This document shows positions 11,183 to 22,890 of a stretch of DNA of 64,000 nt, in pieces. This DNA is from Marsupella aquatica (Eukaryota > Marchantiophyta). The stretch's first letter is position 1; every line of letters starts with the position of its first letter. Location: positions 20,522,001 to 20,586,000 of the forward strand of contig OZ316895.1 in assembly GCA_973895155.1 (NCBI GenBank), given 5' to 3'. The position numbers and the translations under genes were made by a program. The notes under the pieces are model-generated. The model did no database searches, was not told the origin of the DNA, and saw nothing but the letters and a program-made list of their open reading frames with translations.

Positions 11183-12372
11183 CTAATCAGACGAACTGGA
11201 TGTAGACAGTCTACTCTGACGTGCTTTCTCTGCTGCGTCCATATAGTCTGCATGGTTCTGATGCTTTGAACCTGTCACGGAAACACATATTCTAGATCAG
11301 ACTACGGAGGCGAGAGTTCCAAAACATGTGCCAGGTGCCAGTCAAAAACTCTCATCAAACTCTTAGCTTATTTTGTTCTACAGGGTATACCCTCCATAGA
11401 TTGTCTTTAAGATGCGTTTAAATGGAGAAACAGGTGTGCTATCCTATTGCCCCACTGGTATGAACTTTCGCTCCTATACTTGCCATCAGTCTGCATATTC
11501 CAACTACGACCTTTCAGAGACTCCCCTGTAGAATAGTAGTGGGCATACCCAAAGTACACATCTTCTCGTAACTCTGTTATCTAATTCGTCAGCTGGCGGC
11601 AGGCCTTTCAATTTCCCACAAGGTAAAACTCTCTTAGAAGACGCCAGATTCAGAAATAGAACAAAAACGCTCCAATGAATGCATAACCACAAATTAGAGG
11701 ATCCTTACACCCACAAAACCCGTTTTCGCTAGCAAATGGACGGAAATCTGGAGCCCTTAATCATTATACACAAATCCCATACGGAGTGCGATGTTTTCAA
11801 ATACAAATTTAGAGCTCCTCCCACAAACCCTAGACACTCTGGGGACAGATCAAAACGGTAATACAATCAGAGTAAACAATATGAACTATCACAGATTCAC
11901 AATCACTGCAAGTAACCAAGAATCAACGTCCACATGGAACGAACGGATCAGGCACATATTTTATGCTTCGCAATCCTTGCCAGGTAACGCCGAGAAAACG
12001 AAACACGGAGAAGAGCAGAAATTGAAGAGATTCAAACAAACGATACGACAGCTCAGATGAGATGAGAGGACATCCATCACTGAGGAGGGAGGGAAGGAAG
12101 CGTGACAGTTAACAGCATCATGTGTGAGGAAGTAAAAGGGGGAAGAAATTCAAACCTGAAGTGAGAAGGAACCAGGGAGCGCACGTCACAGCCGAAAAGA
12201 TCAGAAGGCCAACGAACACATGCTTTCTACTTCCACTGTAAAGATAGGTGTGAAACCGCGAAGGGGGCAATTTCGTAACACCTCCTTGGCGTACTGCTGC
12301 TGCTGCTGCTTCTGGCGTCGGCACCGGGGATGATGCAACCGACCCAAGTCCAGGCTGGTCCGGTCCTGGCAT
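11183..12372 (-). CDS. Small single-span membrane protein, two exons
   Basis: Exon 1 is 12372-12156 and exon 2 is 11271-11183 (minus strand), joined across an 884-nt GT-AG intron (donor CAG|GTTTGA, acceptor GTGACAG|G). The product is 101 residues. The start is the only in-frame ATG; the frame is open further upstream without a Met. Residues 1-35 are Pro/Ala-rich, including an alanine run encoded by a GCA repeat at 12294-12316. Then come SRFHTYLYSGSRKHVF, a membrane span (VGLLIFSAVTCAPWFLL) and a charged, Ser-rich tail (SKHQNHADYMDAAEKARQSR). I recognise the GSRKHV-F-G...PW layout with a GSKHQ-H-DYM tail from small uncharacterised plant proteins, but cannot name a function. It is predicted to lie in a membrane with a short tail. 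The exon join rests on the reading frame and splice consensus, not on a transcript. Confidence 0.75.
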
Positions 12373-12610
12373 GAGTGCAATCCTTCCTTCTGTCCGTCCA
12401 ACAATTGAACCACGGGAACCTTCTAAGCAGTCAGTCTTTGCAATTCCTTGTGTAGAGACTTCAACAGCTCGGCTGCCTGGTTTCGTTTGGTAAGTTTGTG
12501 GGTGCAATCCTGTGCAACCCAACCAATCAATCACAGAAAGTTCTAATCGGTCCTCCTTCACTCTCCAGTTCAGTGAACTACGAGATCTGAAAGGAAGCGT
12601 TTCTATAAGT

Positions 12611-12620
12611 TTTATATAAA
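12611..12620 (-). promoter_or_regulatory. TATA-like box upstream of the small membrane-protein gene
   Basis: The palindromic tttatataaa lies about 240 bp upstream of the ATG at 12372. This distance suits a TATA box with a roughly 200-nt 5' untranslated region. It is position-based inference. Confidence 0.4.
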
Positions 12621-14770
12621 CGGTTCAATCTCAGATATGCACTTTATTCTCTCAAATACAGACTTCAAACTCTGGGAACTTGGTGCTAGGATGGACCATA
12701 ATTCTTGACCTCCATATTTGCATGGATCGAACACTTTTTGACACCCAAAACCTGGAACGTTTATGCCCCAAAGTAAGTGTTAACTAAGTAATAAGTAACA
12801 TTTCCCAACAATCCGCGTGAGTTGTGACAACCTGTGTCCTTATGCTCTTTTGGTTGCTTTGGTTGGTCTCCCCTTCTCTTCCTTGAATGCATATTTTATT
12901 GCGAGAATCAAACCCAAGTGACTCTAGAATGTGGAAGAGCCTTGGTGGGGAATTCATTTATTCTTGCCTATTTGGTCTCACCATTCAATGCTGCCTGTTA
13001 TCACAATTTGCCTGCCCATAGTGCACAAAAAGTGAAGAGATAGGGAGCCTTCACATTTCCAAATGCTACCTATATTTGCAAATCCAAATAAGTGCAGAGC
13101 TTGCTCAACATTAATAGTCCCAGCAAGCCTAACCCAGAGGAAGCAATCTTTATTGTGACCAGTGCTGGGCAAGGGAGGTTCCAAGTTCAAGCATCATAAG
13201 TTGATCAACTATTGCACAAACCTCATCAATCTGGGGTTCACCAGAGCCTTTTGTGCCCAAAAGGTTTGACACTAAGAAAATTGGAGATCACTCTCTTATC
13301 ACTTTAATGGAAAGGGGCAAGGGCAGCATGGAAGAGTTGGATCCAAGGGTTGCAATAAATGTATTTCCCATGAACAGTCAACCTGAATGACTAGAGGGCA
13401 GCCCACAACGCACTTCAATTCAAGAGCCCTACAATAGCTGACTAGAACAGGACCCAAGTAGGACAGAGTGGAATCCAGTAGAACCAGCTTTAGGGCCCAT
13501 TTTATTTGATTGCCTGCTTACAAGACCAAGAGGTCATCATAAATTGAGTTGCCTTCCAAGGAAGGCACAAGAAAAAATGGAGATTTTATGTTGGAAAAAC
13601 ACACAAGACATACCACATCTTGTAAGTGGTACATGTGGCACCATCTAATTGGTATTCTAGTCAATTTAGGAAATATCTTGCTTAGAGTCTCCCCCAGTGG
13701 TTATGTATTAGTTCTGCTACACCAAATAGGCAAGGTAAGATAGTTCGAAAATAACTATCAAGAGATTCCTAGAATATCTCCTAAGGTTCCTTTTGAGTTA
13801 TACATTTATTTAGTGTATCATATTGCAAGGTTGTTATGCAGTTGCCCCTCAGCAAAAACAATCTTCCATCTGGACCATGGGATTTCTCCATCAACATGTT
13901 TTTTTTGTAAAAGCTCTAAGCTCTATATATCACAGGCAAAAGTCACCACCCAACAAAGGGACATGGAGGCCAACTGGCCATCAGCTAAAGCCAGAGTGGA
14001 CGCCGCAGTGTCACAAGGACAACCTGGGATGCTGAGTTAGCAACTAGGGACAATCTTGGGTCTCAAATGGGACAAACCTTAGTCAGCCACAGTTTGTTGG
14101 TTAATCAAGCTGTGGATGGAAGGGGGCTCTGAGCAGGGAAGCAGATGGTGTTCTCCATCAACATTATCGACAGGTTTCAAGGATGTCACTCCACAGCGGT
14201 CCATACGTTTCACATATTTAGTCATTACTTAGGGGGCTCACTTTGTGATCATTTGTTTGATGCAAATGACCAAGCGCTAAAGGCTGGGCTAATACTTCTA
14301 CTGATGTAGGATAGCACAATCAAGTAGTCGAACGTGACGTTGTAGAAGGGAGATGCATTCAGCCCAGAATGATCAAAATGATTTTGTACAGCTCACTTCG
14401 GTCTCTGTGGTTTTCAGATTAGTTGGAGCTTCTAACATCCCTCGTTGGAACTTGTAGGTGAGTCAGTTCCTCGTGCTCCGGTCATCCACCTTTGGAGGCT
14501 TGCATGTGACCTCATACAGAGCTCTGGGATTAATGGTTTGGAGCGATCACAGTTTTCACTCAAATTCTTTTCACTCCTCGAATTGCGTTTGGAGATAATG
14601 CTCTAACCAACATCTGATCATGCATTCATCGTAATTGCTTAAATACATTACATTACCCTCTTGTGTGAGTAAATTGTCCCACTTTTGTCCATGAAAACAA
14701 GGAAACTCGCTCAAGTATCACAGGTGATCGGGTATATCAATCAAAAGTATGGGGTTTCAGAATTTTAGTC
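12621..14770. other. Intergenic, no gene seen
   Basis: I find no frame with family resemblance on either strand. The part next to 14771 should include the 3' untranslated region of the minus-strand mTERF gene. Confidence 0.55.
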
Positions 14771-17095
14771 TCACATGAAAGTTTGGTCATGCTCTATTCG
14801 ATGGGACATTCTCTGTGGCCATTTCCTAGCTTTTGTCTCAAAGACTGCATCACTGCAGCCATATAAGGTGTTCAGTGACAGAGTCTCACAAAGTTGTCCG
14901 ACATATTGATGGCGAAATATTATGCGTTTGGACAAGCTGTAGCTGAAGTACTGAGGGAACTGAACAACCTCTTCTTTGGATCGTTTCATCACATCTACTA
15001 AGTATGCATACTTTGGTGCCAACCCTGTCTCCACACGAAATCCCAGGAGCGAGGGCAATTTCTTGACCATGGCTGTGATTTCATCCCTTGTAAACCCGAG
15101 GTTGACAAGATAAGAAACCGTCGGCTCGAGATTCTTCTCGACGCTCAAGGTTAGCAATTGGGGGTGTCTAGTCACCAACTTAGCCAGGTCTTCCTCCTTG
15201 ATATGGAGATTTTCAAGAAACTTTATATTGGACTTCAACTTCCCCTCCACATTGTAAGCCAGGACCATTGGCTTCAGTTTCAGAATCTTGACGAGCGATG
15301 ATCCTGTGATTCCAATGCTCGCAAGAAACTCGATGGTTGGTTTCAGGTTGTTCCCAACACTCAAACCCAGAAGTTGGGGAGCATTGTAAATAACCTTCCC
15401 CAAATCTTTCTGCTCAAGCCCCAAACTCAGAAGAAAATCCAATTTGAGCTCGAAAACGTGCCGATTCTTTAATAGCTGAGGATGCCTCCTAAACAGCTTG
15501 CCTATTAGATCTGAGTCAACACCTAACCTTTCCAGGTAATGCACAGTTGGGCGGAAGTCCTGCTCAAGACTGTAACTAAACAGCTGAGGAAAGGACATAA
15601 GAATCTTGTCAATGTCATCTGCACTTGCGTTGAGGGTCTGGAGGTAATTCCCAACGGGTGCCAAATCCTTCTCGACATCGCTATCCAGCAGCAATGGTCT
15701 TCGAAGCAGGAGGGTGCCAATGTGTTTCTTTTGTACCCCCAGTTGTTCCAAGTAGGTGACGAGGGGATCCAACTTATCCGAAGCGTTTTCTGTGAGAAGA
15801 ATAGGATACCTAACGACCAACTTCTTGACATCCTTAATATTTACGCCTAGATTTTCCAGGACTTCTACGGAACTCTGCAGCTCTTTCTCCACATTCCGAC
15901 CGAGAATTTGAGGAAACTTGATGACCATCTTACCAACATCTTTGTGGGCTACCCCAAGGCCCACTAGATAGTCAACATTGTGGGCTAAAGTGTCACACTG
16001 GTAAGAAAGCAACTCTGGCCATCTTTCCAGTATCACGGGCAGATGGTTGTACTTCACTCCCAGGCTTCTCAAGAACTCTACTTTGGCCATCGCCATGTCA
16101 ATTCCCTGCTCCAAAAAAGGTAGCATTCTAGGAACGTTCTGGGCCTTCATGCCAATGATCTGGAAGTAGGAGACCAACCTCCCTAGCTCCCTCTTTCCTG
16201 CACAATCTTTCACTCTCGAAGCGAGTGTGTTGATCTCATGCCACACTATGCTTTTCTTGTCCTTCACCTGTGGCTCAGAACCACCTGCAGAGATTTCCAA
16301 TAATTTGTTGATCTTCTTCTCTCTCTCGATATCTGCAGCTGAATCGCCATAGCTATGTCTCAGAAAAGTTCGCGGTGGTTCGATAGTGATTGAAGCGCTC
16401 TCACCCTCAGCACCCTCCAAGTAAGTAAATGCTTCACTTTTATCTAAAGGGAAGACATCTTGTACGAGCATTTCCTGGGCCTCCACAAATAGATCATCAA
16501 TGAGCCCCCCACCGTATCTGACAAACTCAAATGCATAACCCGGAGTCACTCCCTTCTGCTCCAGGTGATCCAATAGCCCACTCATAGCCTCAAATCTCTC
16601 CTGACGAGTAAAGATGGTTGACCCTTCAAGCGCCTCCGCTTCTCTCTCCAGAAGCGTTGGTGGTTGGTCACTGACAGCATTCGTGGACGGGACAGAAGGC
16701 GGCGAGACAATGAGGTCTTGGATATTGTCGAACTCGTATTTCTCTGAAGTTTTCCTGCCATCTCTGCTACTATTGGCTGGGACATAGTCTGCAAAGGAGG
16801 CAGAACAGCAGAGTCCTCGGAAAGAAGAGCATGAATGGCTTCGAAACAAATTTTTACTAGAGCGATTCTTGTCGGGCTTCAACCCAGCAGCAATCCTTGA
16901 CAGCGAGAGTGCAGCATTTCCGCACCATTGCCCTGCTGAGTCCCCCGCAATGCCATTGAGAAGAACTCCAACGCGAGTGTAACAGAGTGAGAAACCCCTC
17001 TTGCCCTGGTTACCACAAAATAACGAACGCTCCACCGCGGAGTAGTTGGGCGGACTCAGATGAGCTGAAACGCTCAGATTGCAGGGAAATGACAT
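14771..17095 (-). CDS. mTERF-family organelle nucleic-acid-binding protein
   Basis: An intronless gene for 774 residues. I start it at ATG 17095; the frame is open further upstream (a TTG lies at 17267-17269) but has no other ATG. The N-terminus (MSFPCNLSVSAHLSPPNYS and following) is rich in Ser, Arg and small residues with few acids, like a plastid or mitochondrial transit peptide. A poorly conserved region follows to about residue 335. Residues 337-732 then carry about eleven tandem mTERF motifs, each ending in a Pro-x-Leu-Leu-type turn (WPELLSYQ, FPQILGRN, RPLLLDSD, FPQLFSYS, HPQLLKNR, APQLLGLS, HPQLLTLS, LPSLLGFR). mTERF proteins form a curved superhelix that binds organelle DNA or RNA and acts in transcription, splicing or ribosome assembly. 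The plant family is large, and I cannot assign this to a named member. At 774 residues with many motifs it is at the long end. A tandem array (17438-18260) lies just upstream. Confidence 0.93.
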   Translation of the reverse strand: MSFPCNLSVSAHLSPPNYSAVERSLFCGNQGKRGFSLCYTRVGVLLNGIAGDSAGQWCGNAALSLSRIAAGLKPDKNRSSKNLFRSHSCSSFRGLCCSASFADYVPANSSRDGRKTSEKYEFDNIQDLIVSPPSVPSTNAVSDQPPTLLEREAEALEGSTIFTRQERFEAMSGLLDHLEQKGVTPGYAFEFVRYGGGLIDDLFVEAQEMLVQDVFPLDKSEAFTYLEGAEGESASITIEPPRTFLRHSYGDSAADIEREKKINKLLEISAGGSEPQVKDKKSIVWHEINTLASRVKDCAGKRELGRLVSYFQIIGMKAQNVPRMLPFLEQGIDMAMAKVEFLRSLGVKYNHLPVILERWPELLSYQCDTLAHNVDYLVGLGVAHKDVGKMVIKFPQILGRNVEKELQSSVEVLENLGVNIKDVKKLVVRYPILLTENASDKLDPLVTYLEQLGVQKKHIGTLLLRRPLLLDSDVEKDLAPVGNYLQTLNASADDIDKILMSFPQLFSYSLEQDFRPTVHYLERLGVDSDLIGKLFRRHPQLLKNRHVFELKLDFLLSLGLEQKDLGKVIYNAPQLLGLSVGNNLKPTIEFLASIGITGSSLVKILKLKPMVLAYNVEGKLKSNIKFLENLHIKEEDLAKLVTRHPQLLTLSVEKNLEPTVSYLVNLGFTRDEITAMVKKLPSLLGFRVETGLAPKYAYLVDVMKRSKEEVVQFPQYFSYSLSKRIIFRHQYVGQLCETLSLNTLYGCSDAVFETKARKWPQRMSHRIEHDQTFM

Positions 17096-17437
17096 GTAAA
17101 CACCTGCACGCACAGAACTTGCATCACATGAGATCGTAAGCACCAATCCTTCAATTTCAGATTTTAATTCCCAAGTTATTCCTTCTTGGTCAAGTGAGGC
17201 GTCAGCTCGACTATACACTAGAGCCCTAAAGCGACTCAAGTTTACGGAGCTGAGAGTAACGGAGCTCAAGCAACTCAGCCCTAAAGCCCAGCCTACTTTG
17301 ACTCCACTCTAACTACCGCAACGGCATGTGCAACACTCAACAGCAATGAGTACATCTGATGAAAGGACATTCCCCACCTATCACTTGCTCCTGGAATGTA
17401 AGTGTAAGTTGGCCAATTGCAATTGGTAGCAACTAGG

Positions 17438-18260
17438 AGAGGAGGTACAAATTAAGCGAAAACTTCACTCCGTCAAACTCCAAACCCAAAGTTGTCTTGC
17501 CACGAAGAGCAAGAATTGAATTGAACTATACTCTTAAAACTTGAAACTCGATCAATCTAGGTGTTCTCCTCCCAGGACAGTAAGAGAAGGTAAAGATTAA
17601 CCTAAACCCTCCCTCCGTTAAAACTCTAAACCCCAAGGATGCCTAAAGAGCGAGAATTCAATTCACCTGTTCTCAGCAGAACTGAAACTCAATCATCGAA
17701 CTGGGTTTTCTCCTCCCAGAACCGTAGAGAGGAACTACAGATTAAGCTAAAAACCTCCCTCCGCTAAACCCCAAAGTTTGCCTGCCCTAAAGAGGGAGAA
17801 ATTGATTTGACTTGTTCTCAATATTCCCAGAACCGTAAGAAGAGGTACGGATCAAGCGAAACACTCCCTCCGGTAAAACTCCAAATCCCAAAGTTTGCCT
17901 GTGAGTTAACCAGAATTGAGACTCAATTATCCATCTCGACTTTCTCTTCCCCGTAGGAGGAGGTACAGATTAAGTCAAACCCTCACTCCCCTGCAACCTC
18001 TAAACCCTAAAGCTTACCCTGCCACGAAGAGCGAGAATTGAATTGACCTGTACTCCCCAGCATTGTAACTCTTTCATCAATCTACTGTAGATGTTCCCCT
18101 CCCCAAACAGTACAAGGAAGTACAGATAAAGCTCAACCCTCACTCCGGTGAAACTCTGAACCCTAAACTAACATTTCAAGAATTGGATCTCACTCATGAA
18201 TTAACATCTTCTCCACCCAGACCAGCGAGATGTAACACAGCATGAGCTAAACGAAATCCC
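17438..18260. repeat. Seven-unit tandem array upstream of the mTERF gene
   Basis: Diverged units begin near 17438, 17584, 17729, 17839, 17956, 18114 and 18225. Each starts with a ggaggtacagattaagc-like sequence, then ccctccctccg, then aaaactctaaaccc, then a gagcgagaattgaattgac-like part and a ctcctcccag end. Spacing falls into two classes, about 111-117 and 145-158 bp. Several units carry AAACCC(T/C)AAA motifs resembling plant telo-boxes. The array begins about 340 bp upstream of the mTERF ATG, so it overlaps the expected promoter or 5' untranslated region. A regulatory role is inference. Confidence 0.85.
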
Positions 18261-18686
18261 ACTCAGAAGAAACTTTTAGCTCTACATCTATTTCTTACAA
18301 AAAAATGGGGAAAAAGGGAACATAGAATTAAAGCTACAATGCATAAAGGATGACACGAGCAGGTTTGGTTCAATTCGTACCGCTGCAATTCCCAATCCAG
18401 ACGAAATCTACTGCACAGTAGGAGAATCCCAACATCGACCTGCCACCAGAAGACGAGAAATCTTATAAGGAGAATCACTTCTCTCCTCGCCTCTCCTCTA
18501 CGGTAGATTTGTTTGGGCTACCCTGCAGGCTACCAGGTTTACCACGGTTCGAACCAGGGCTCCTCTACTTTAGAAAGATAACCCAGACAGGAGGTACGTG
18601 GCACACAATCCTTTGCTCTTGACGAGACTGTGGTAGACCTACTCTGGTTATTTGCACACGACCTATGCCGAACATTAATTGTTTTT

Positions 18687-18795
18687 TGTGAGAATAGAAT
18701 GGAATGAATAAGTGTATAGTCGGGAATAGGAGTACATATAGTGGGACCAGGGTGACCGACTGGTTCGGTCGTCCGGTCAAAGGTAGAGTCTAACA
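18687..18795 (-). repeat. CopiaB 3' LTR
   Basis: The 109-bp repeat reads TGTGAGAATAG...GTCTAACA on the plus strand. It is the downstream LTR in the element's own orientation. Confidence 0.93.
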
Positions 18796-18806
18796 CTCCC
18801 CTTTGG
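18796..18806 (-). other. CopiaB polypurine tract
   Basis: On the minus strand the sequence just before the LTR reads aaaggggag, a typical purine tract. The 18807-19107 segment between it and the end of pol holds no further gene. Confidence 0.8.
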
Positions 18807-19107
18807 ATATATAGTGACAACTATATAGACAACATAGACTATACCTATTATATCATGTTCATAGAAAATACATGATATAAGTACAAGCGAGGTAGACTGT
18901 CTCGTTAAAAAACCTTTATCAACTCTAGCTTAGTAAAAACTCTACCAGTGTAGCAGAGAAAAATATGAGTGCTAAAAGGAAAAAGAGTGCAGCCTAACAG
19001 TCCTCGTCGTAATAAATGTCAATATTAAATAAAGTCAGATGCTATAGTAAATCTAGTTTTAATATTTGTCTCAACAGTAGGTCGTCAGCATCATGTCATC
19101 AACATCA

Positions 19108-22100
19108 TCAATCGTCATGTGGAGTAGCAGCTTCCACGGTCATCATGCGTCGCACGCTCCGCAGTCCAATCGCCTGGCAGTGTCGGTGATGAACTGATGG
19201 TGGTAGTGATTTGGTGAAGAGATCTGCACAGTTGTCTGCACTTGAAATCTGCAAAATGTTGATCTCTTTTCCATGTAGTTCGTGGGTGTAGAAAAACTTC
19301 GGAGCTATATGCTTCACGCGATCGCCTTTGATGAATCCTTTTGTGATCTACTGTATACATGCTGCGTTATCCTCAAAAATATTAGTAGGCTTCGTTAGTG
19401 GTTGTAGGCCGCATTTGGTGTTGATGTGGTTTATAAATGATCGTAACCAAACGGCTTCACGACTAGCCTCATGTAGAGCTAAGATTTTTGAGTGATTCGA
19501 TGAGGTTGCTGTTAGGGTCTGTTTCACGCTTTTCCAAGAAAAAGCGGTACCCCCAATAGTAAAAACATATCCGGTTTGGGATTTTGCGGTATCAGTGTCG
19601 GAGAGATATCCGGCATCCGCGTATCCTATGAGCTCGTGGTTTGCATCGAATGGGTAAAATAACCCGGTATCGGTGGTTCCACGTAGATATCTAAATATGT
19701 GCTTAACTCCATTCCAGTGTCTGGCTGTGGGAGTTGCACTATGTCTGGCTAGTAAGTTAACTGCAAATGCAATGTCTGGTCTAGTCTGATTTGCTAGGTA
19801 CGTTAATGCTCCTATTGCAGAAAGATATGGAGTTTCTGGTCCTAAAATGGGTTCATGTTCTTTGCGCTTGCGAAAAACGTCAGTATTGTATTCTAATGAA
19901 CGTACTACCATTGGTGACGTCAATGGGTGTGCTAGGTTCATATTGAACTGTTTTAGGATCTTTTCAGTTTGTGTGGTCTGATGGAGCATCATGCCAGTGG
20001 GTAGGATCTCTAGTTGTAAGCCTAAGCAAAAGTTTGTATGTCCAAGGTCTTTCATCTCAAATGTGGATTTAAGACTGGTAATAGTATCTTCTGTAAGTTG
20101 GGGTGTCCCGAATATATTTAAGTCATCAACATAAATAGAAACGATGACATATTCATCGTCCACATGTTTAATAAATAAACATGGTGTAATGGCATCATGG
20201 GAAAAACCCATGGTAATCATTTCATCAGTAAATCTTTGATACTATACTCTGCCACTTTGTTTCAGGCCATATAATGCCTTCAACACGCGGATAGCTAGTC
20301 CGCGGCGAGTATTCCGTACGGTTGACACAGCGGTGTCGTTATTATGAGTTACATGTGTAGATGACACATGAGGTGTAACTTGAGATAATTGTGTTATAAT
20401 CTTATGTAAATATGGAATATGCGATTTAGCGCCTTGAGCTAAAGCTCGGCATCATTGCTCCAACTCAGGAGGTGATCGCATGTATAGACAAGTGTCTAAA
20501 GTGCCATATAGATATGCAGTTGCAACATCCAGTTGTCGCATATGTAGTTGATGGAAAATGGAAAATCCGATAAGATATTGGAATATTGTGCTATCCATAA
20601 CCGGTGAATAGGTTTCATCGTAATGAATTCCCGGTTGTTGTGTAAATACTTTCCCTACCAGACGTACTTTATAGCGTACAACTTGGCCTTTATCATTTCT
20701 TTTGCGGACAAATGTCCACTTGTAGCCAATTAGGTGTACGTCTTGTAGTGTTGGCTCGACTGGGCCAAAAGTGTGTCTGCTTAGTAGGGAATCTAATTCT
20801 CCGTTTATAGCTTTTTGCCATTCAAGCCAATCTGGTTTGTTTTGGCATTCTAAGATAGATATTGGTTTGGGTGTATCGTCAGTGATATGTGTTGCCACCA
20901 TTAATGCAAAAGCATCATCTATTGAAGTAGTATTTCTATCCCACATCGTACCGGTGTGTGCATAGTGGATAGAAATCTCTTCATGAGTTGTGGATTCGGT
21001 ATGATCGACATTAGGTAAAGGTGGTATAGATGAACCACACCTTCTTGGTTGTTTATTCTTTGATCCCAAGGGTCTGCCACATTTGGCACGAGGCTGGGAT
21101 GTATTTGCTGGCTCACTTGATAATTCGATGCGAGCAGATGCTCTCGCAACGGGAATATATGAGCGGCTAACTTGTGATGTATCGACGAAAGCGTCGGGAA
21201 GTTCTTCCACAATCTTGTGGAGTTGTAAAATTCTTTGAACTTCTTTCTCCCCTTGATTCGTTCTAAGGTCTTGCCAAAATGGCAAGTGTTGTTCCCACTC
21301 CAAAGGTGGTTGTGGGTTTTTAGGGGTTATTAATGGTGGGTAAATGTGTTTGTCAAAATGACAATCTAGAAATCTGGCTTTCAAAACATTGCCAGTTGTG
21401 GGCTCCATATATCGGATTATGGACGGTGAGTCAAATCTGATGTATATCCCCAATTGTCGTTGGGGTCCCATCTTGGTTTGTTTGGGTGGAGTAATGGGGA
21501 CCATTACTTGACATCCAAATGAACGAAGATATGATAGGTCAGGTTTAATACCGTTAGCAATTTGGTATGGGCTATAGGCATTAAAAGCCGATGGTCGGTA
21601 TTGGATTAATGCGTTCGCCTGTAATATGGCGTGTCCCCATGCTGAGACGGGGAGTTTTGACTGCATTAGTAATGGGCGTGCAATTAATTGAAGTCGTTTA
21701 ATAACCGCTTCGGCTAATCCATTCTAGAAGTGCACGTGGGGTACGGGGTATTGTACGTCGATGCCAAGTGATGTACAAAAGTTGTCAAATGTTTTAGATG
21801 TGAATTCCCCTGCATTGTCCACCCTTAGTGTCTTTATGGGGTGATCTGGGAATTGTGCTTTCACGCGCAGGATTTGCGCCAAGATACAAGGCATAACCAT
21901 GTTTCTCGTTGAAAGCAGTGTCACATTTGACCATTTAGTTGATGCGTCGATTAATACCATGAAGTAGCGGAAAGGTCCGCTCGGTGGGTTGATTGGCCCG
22001 CAAACATCTGCGTGGATTATTTCCAAGAATTGGGGTATTTTAGTTGGCAATTTTGATGTCGTGGGCCTTGTTATTAACTTGTCGCGTGAGCATGCAATGC

Positions 22101-22890
22101 ATGGAGTGCTCACTGGGATGTGGCGTGTATTGATTGGAATGCCACTTGAATTCTTAATGATTTTTGTTAGCATTGATTGGCCAGGGTGGCCGAGGCGTGC
22201 ATGCCAAAGCGCATGCAATTCGCTTGTGTTGGCATTGTTATGCAGACATTCAATATGAGTTACATAAAACCCGCAGGGGTACAAGAAAAGGGTTTCTTTA
22301 ATGATTTTCCCCGTGGGGGTATTTTCAACCAAGTGTATCACTTCCTGATCTCTGGTATCGCCCGTCTGGACATGTAGTCCGTTCGCTCGTATATCTCTAA
22401 AATTGAGGAGATTATGGGTTGCATTCGGGGTGAAAATAGCGGATTCTATGTGAATCGCTGTACCCTGCGGTAGTCTAATAGAAGCTGGGCCGAAGCCTTC
22501 TTCTATTTGGCTAGGGTCATTTATAGTGGTCAGGGACCTACGTGAAGGTGTAATCTTGTGGAAAAGGTGCCTATCCCTGAGGATAGTATGCGTGGTCGCA
22601 CTGTCGATAATACATGTGCTTGGACTATTTAAATCTGGTGTAGTGGAGCTACTTGCCACTAAGTGTGCCTCGGGTTGGGCGGGTGGATCTGAAAAGTCTT
22701 GGAATGGGTCGCTAGACTCCATAAACACCCCGTGGGTTTCACGGGGTGGTGCCCTAGAGGTTTGTCCGTCCCTGAGGGATCGTTGGTATAGCTCTTTAAG
22801 GTGTTGCGGGATTCTACAGTTTCTAGGTGGTTTGTCATGCCACATGCATGGCATTTTGGGCGTTCCCGTTGTGGTCGGGATTGTGACCAA
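19108..22890 (-). pseudogene. CopiaB pol, one frame with several stops
   Basis: All of pol lies in one minus-strand frame. From right to left it has a protease-like IIDSATTHT motif, the HARLGH...CIAC pre-integrase zinc motif, the integrase core (HADVCGP, RVDNAGEF, NGLAE), the reverse transcriptase with LDVATAYLYG and the YVDDL box, RNase H, and the KGDRVKHIAPKFF region. In-frame stops lie at 21724-21726 (TAG, where Gln is usual before NGLAE), 20452-20454 (TGA), 20242-20244 (TAG) and 19348-19350 (TAG, where Gln is usual). Each can be explained by one C-to-T or G-to-A change. Catalytic residues of integrase and the YVDD box remain, but no full protein can be made. Confidence 0.9.

Noticed and set aside
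12373-12561. Upstream extension of the small membrane-protein frame
   Set aside because: It begins with GTG, not ATG, and its residues look like translated untranslated region.
17096-17269. Upstream extension of the mTERF frame by 58 codons
   Set aside because: It has no ATG and begins at a TTG; the first Met at 17095 gives a plausible transit peptide.
18540-18600. tRNA-like B-box (ggttcgaacc) beside CopiaB, possible SINE or tRNA
   Set aside because: The sequence is palindromic, T-arm pairing is poor and no A-box is seen at the right distance.
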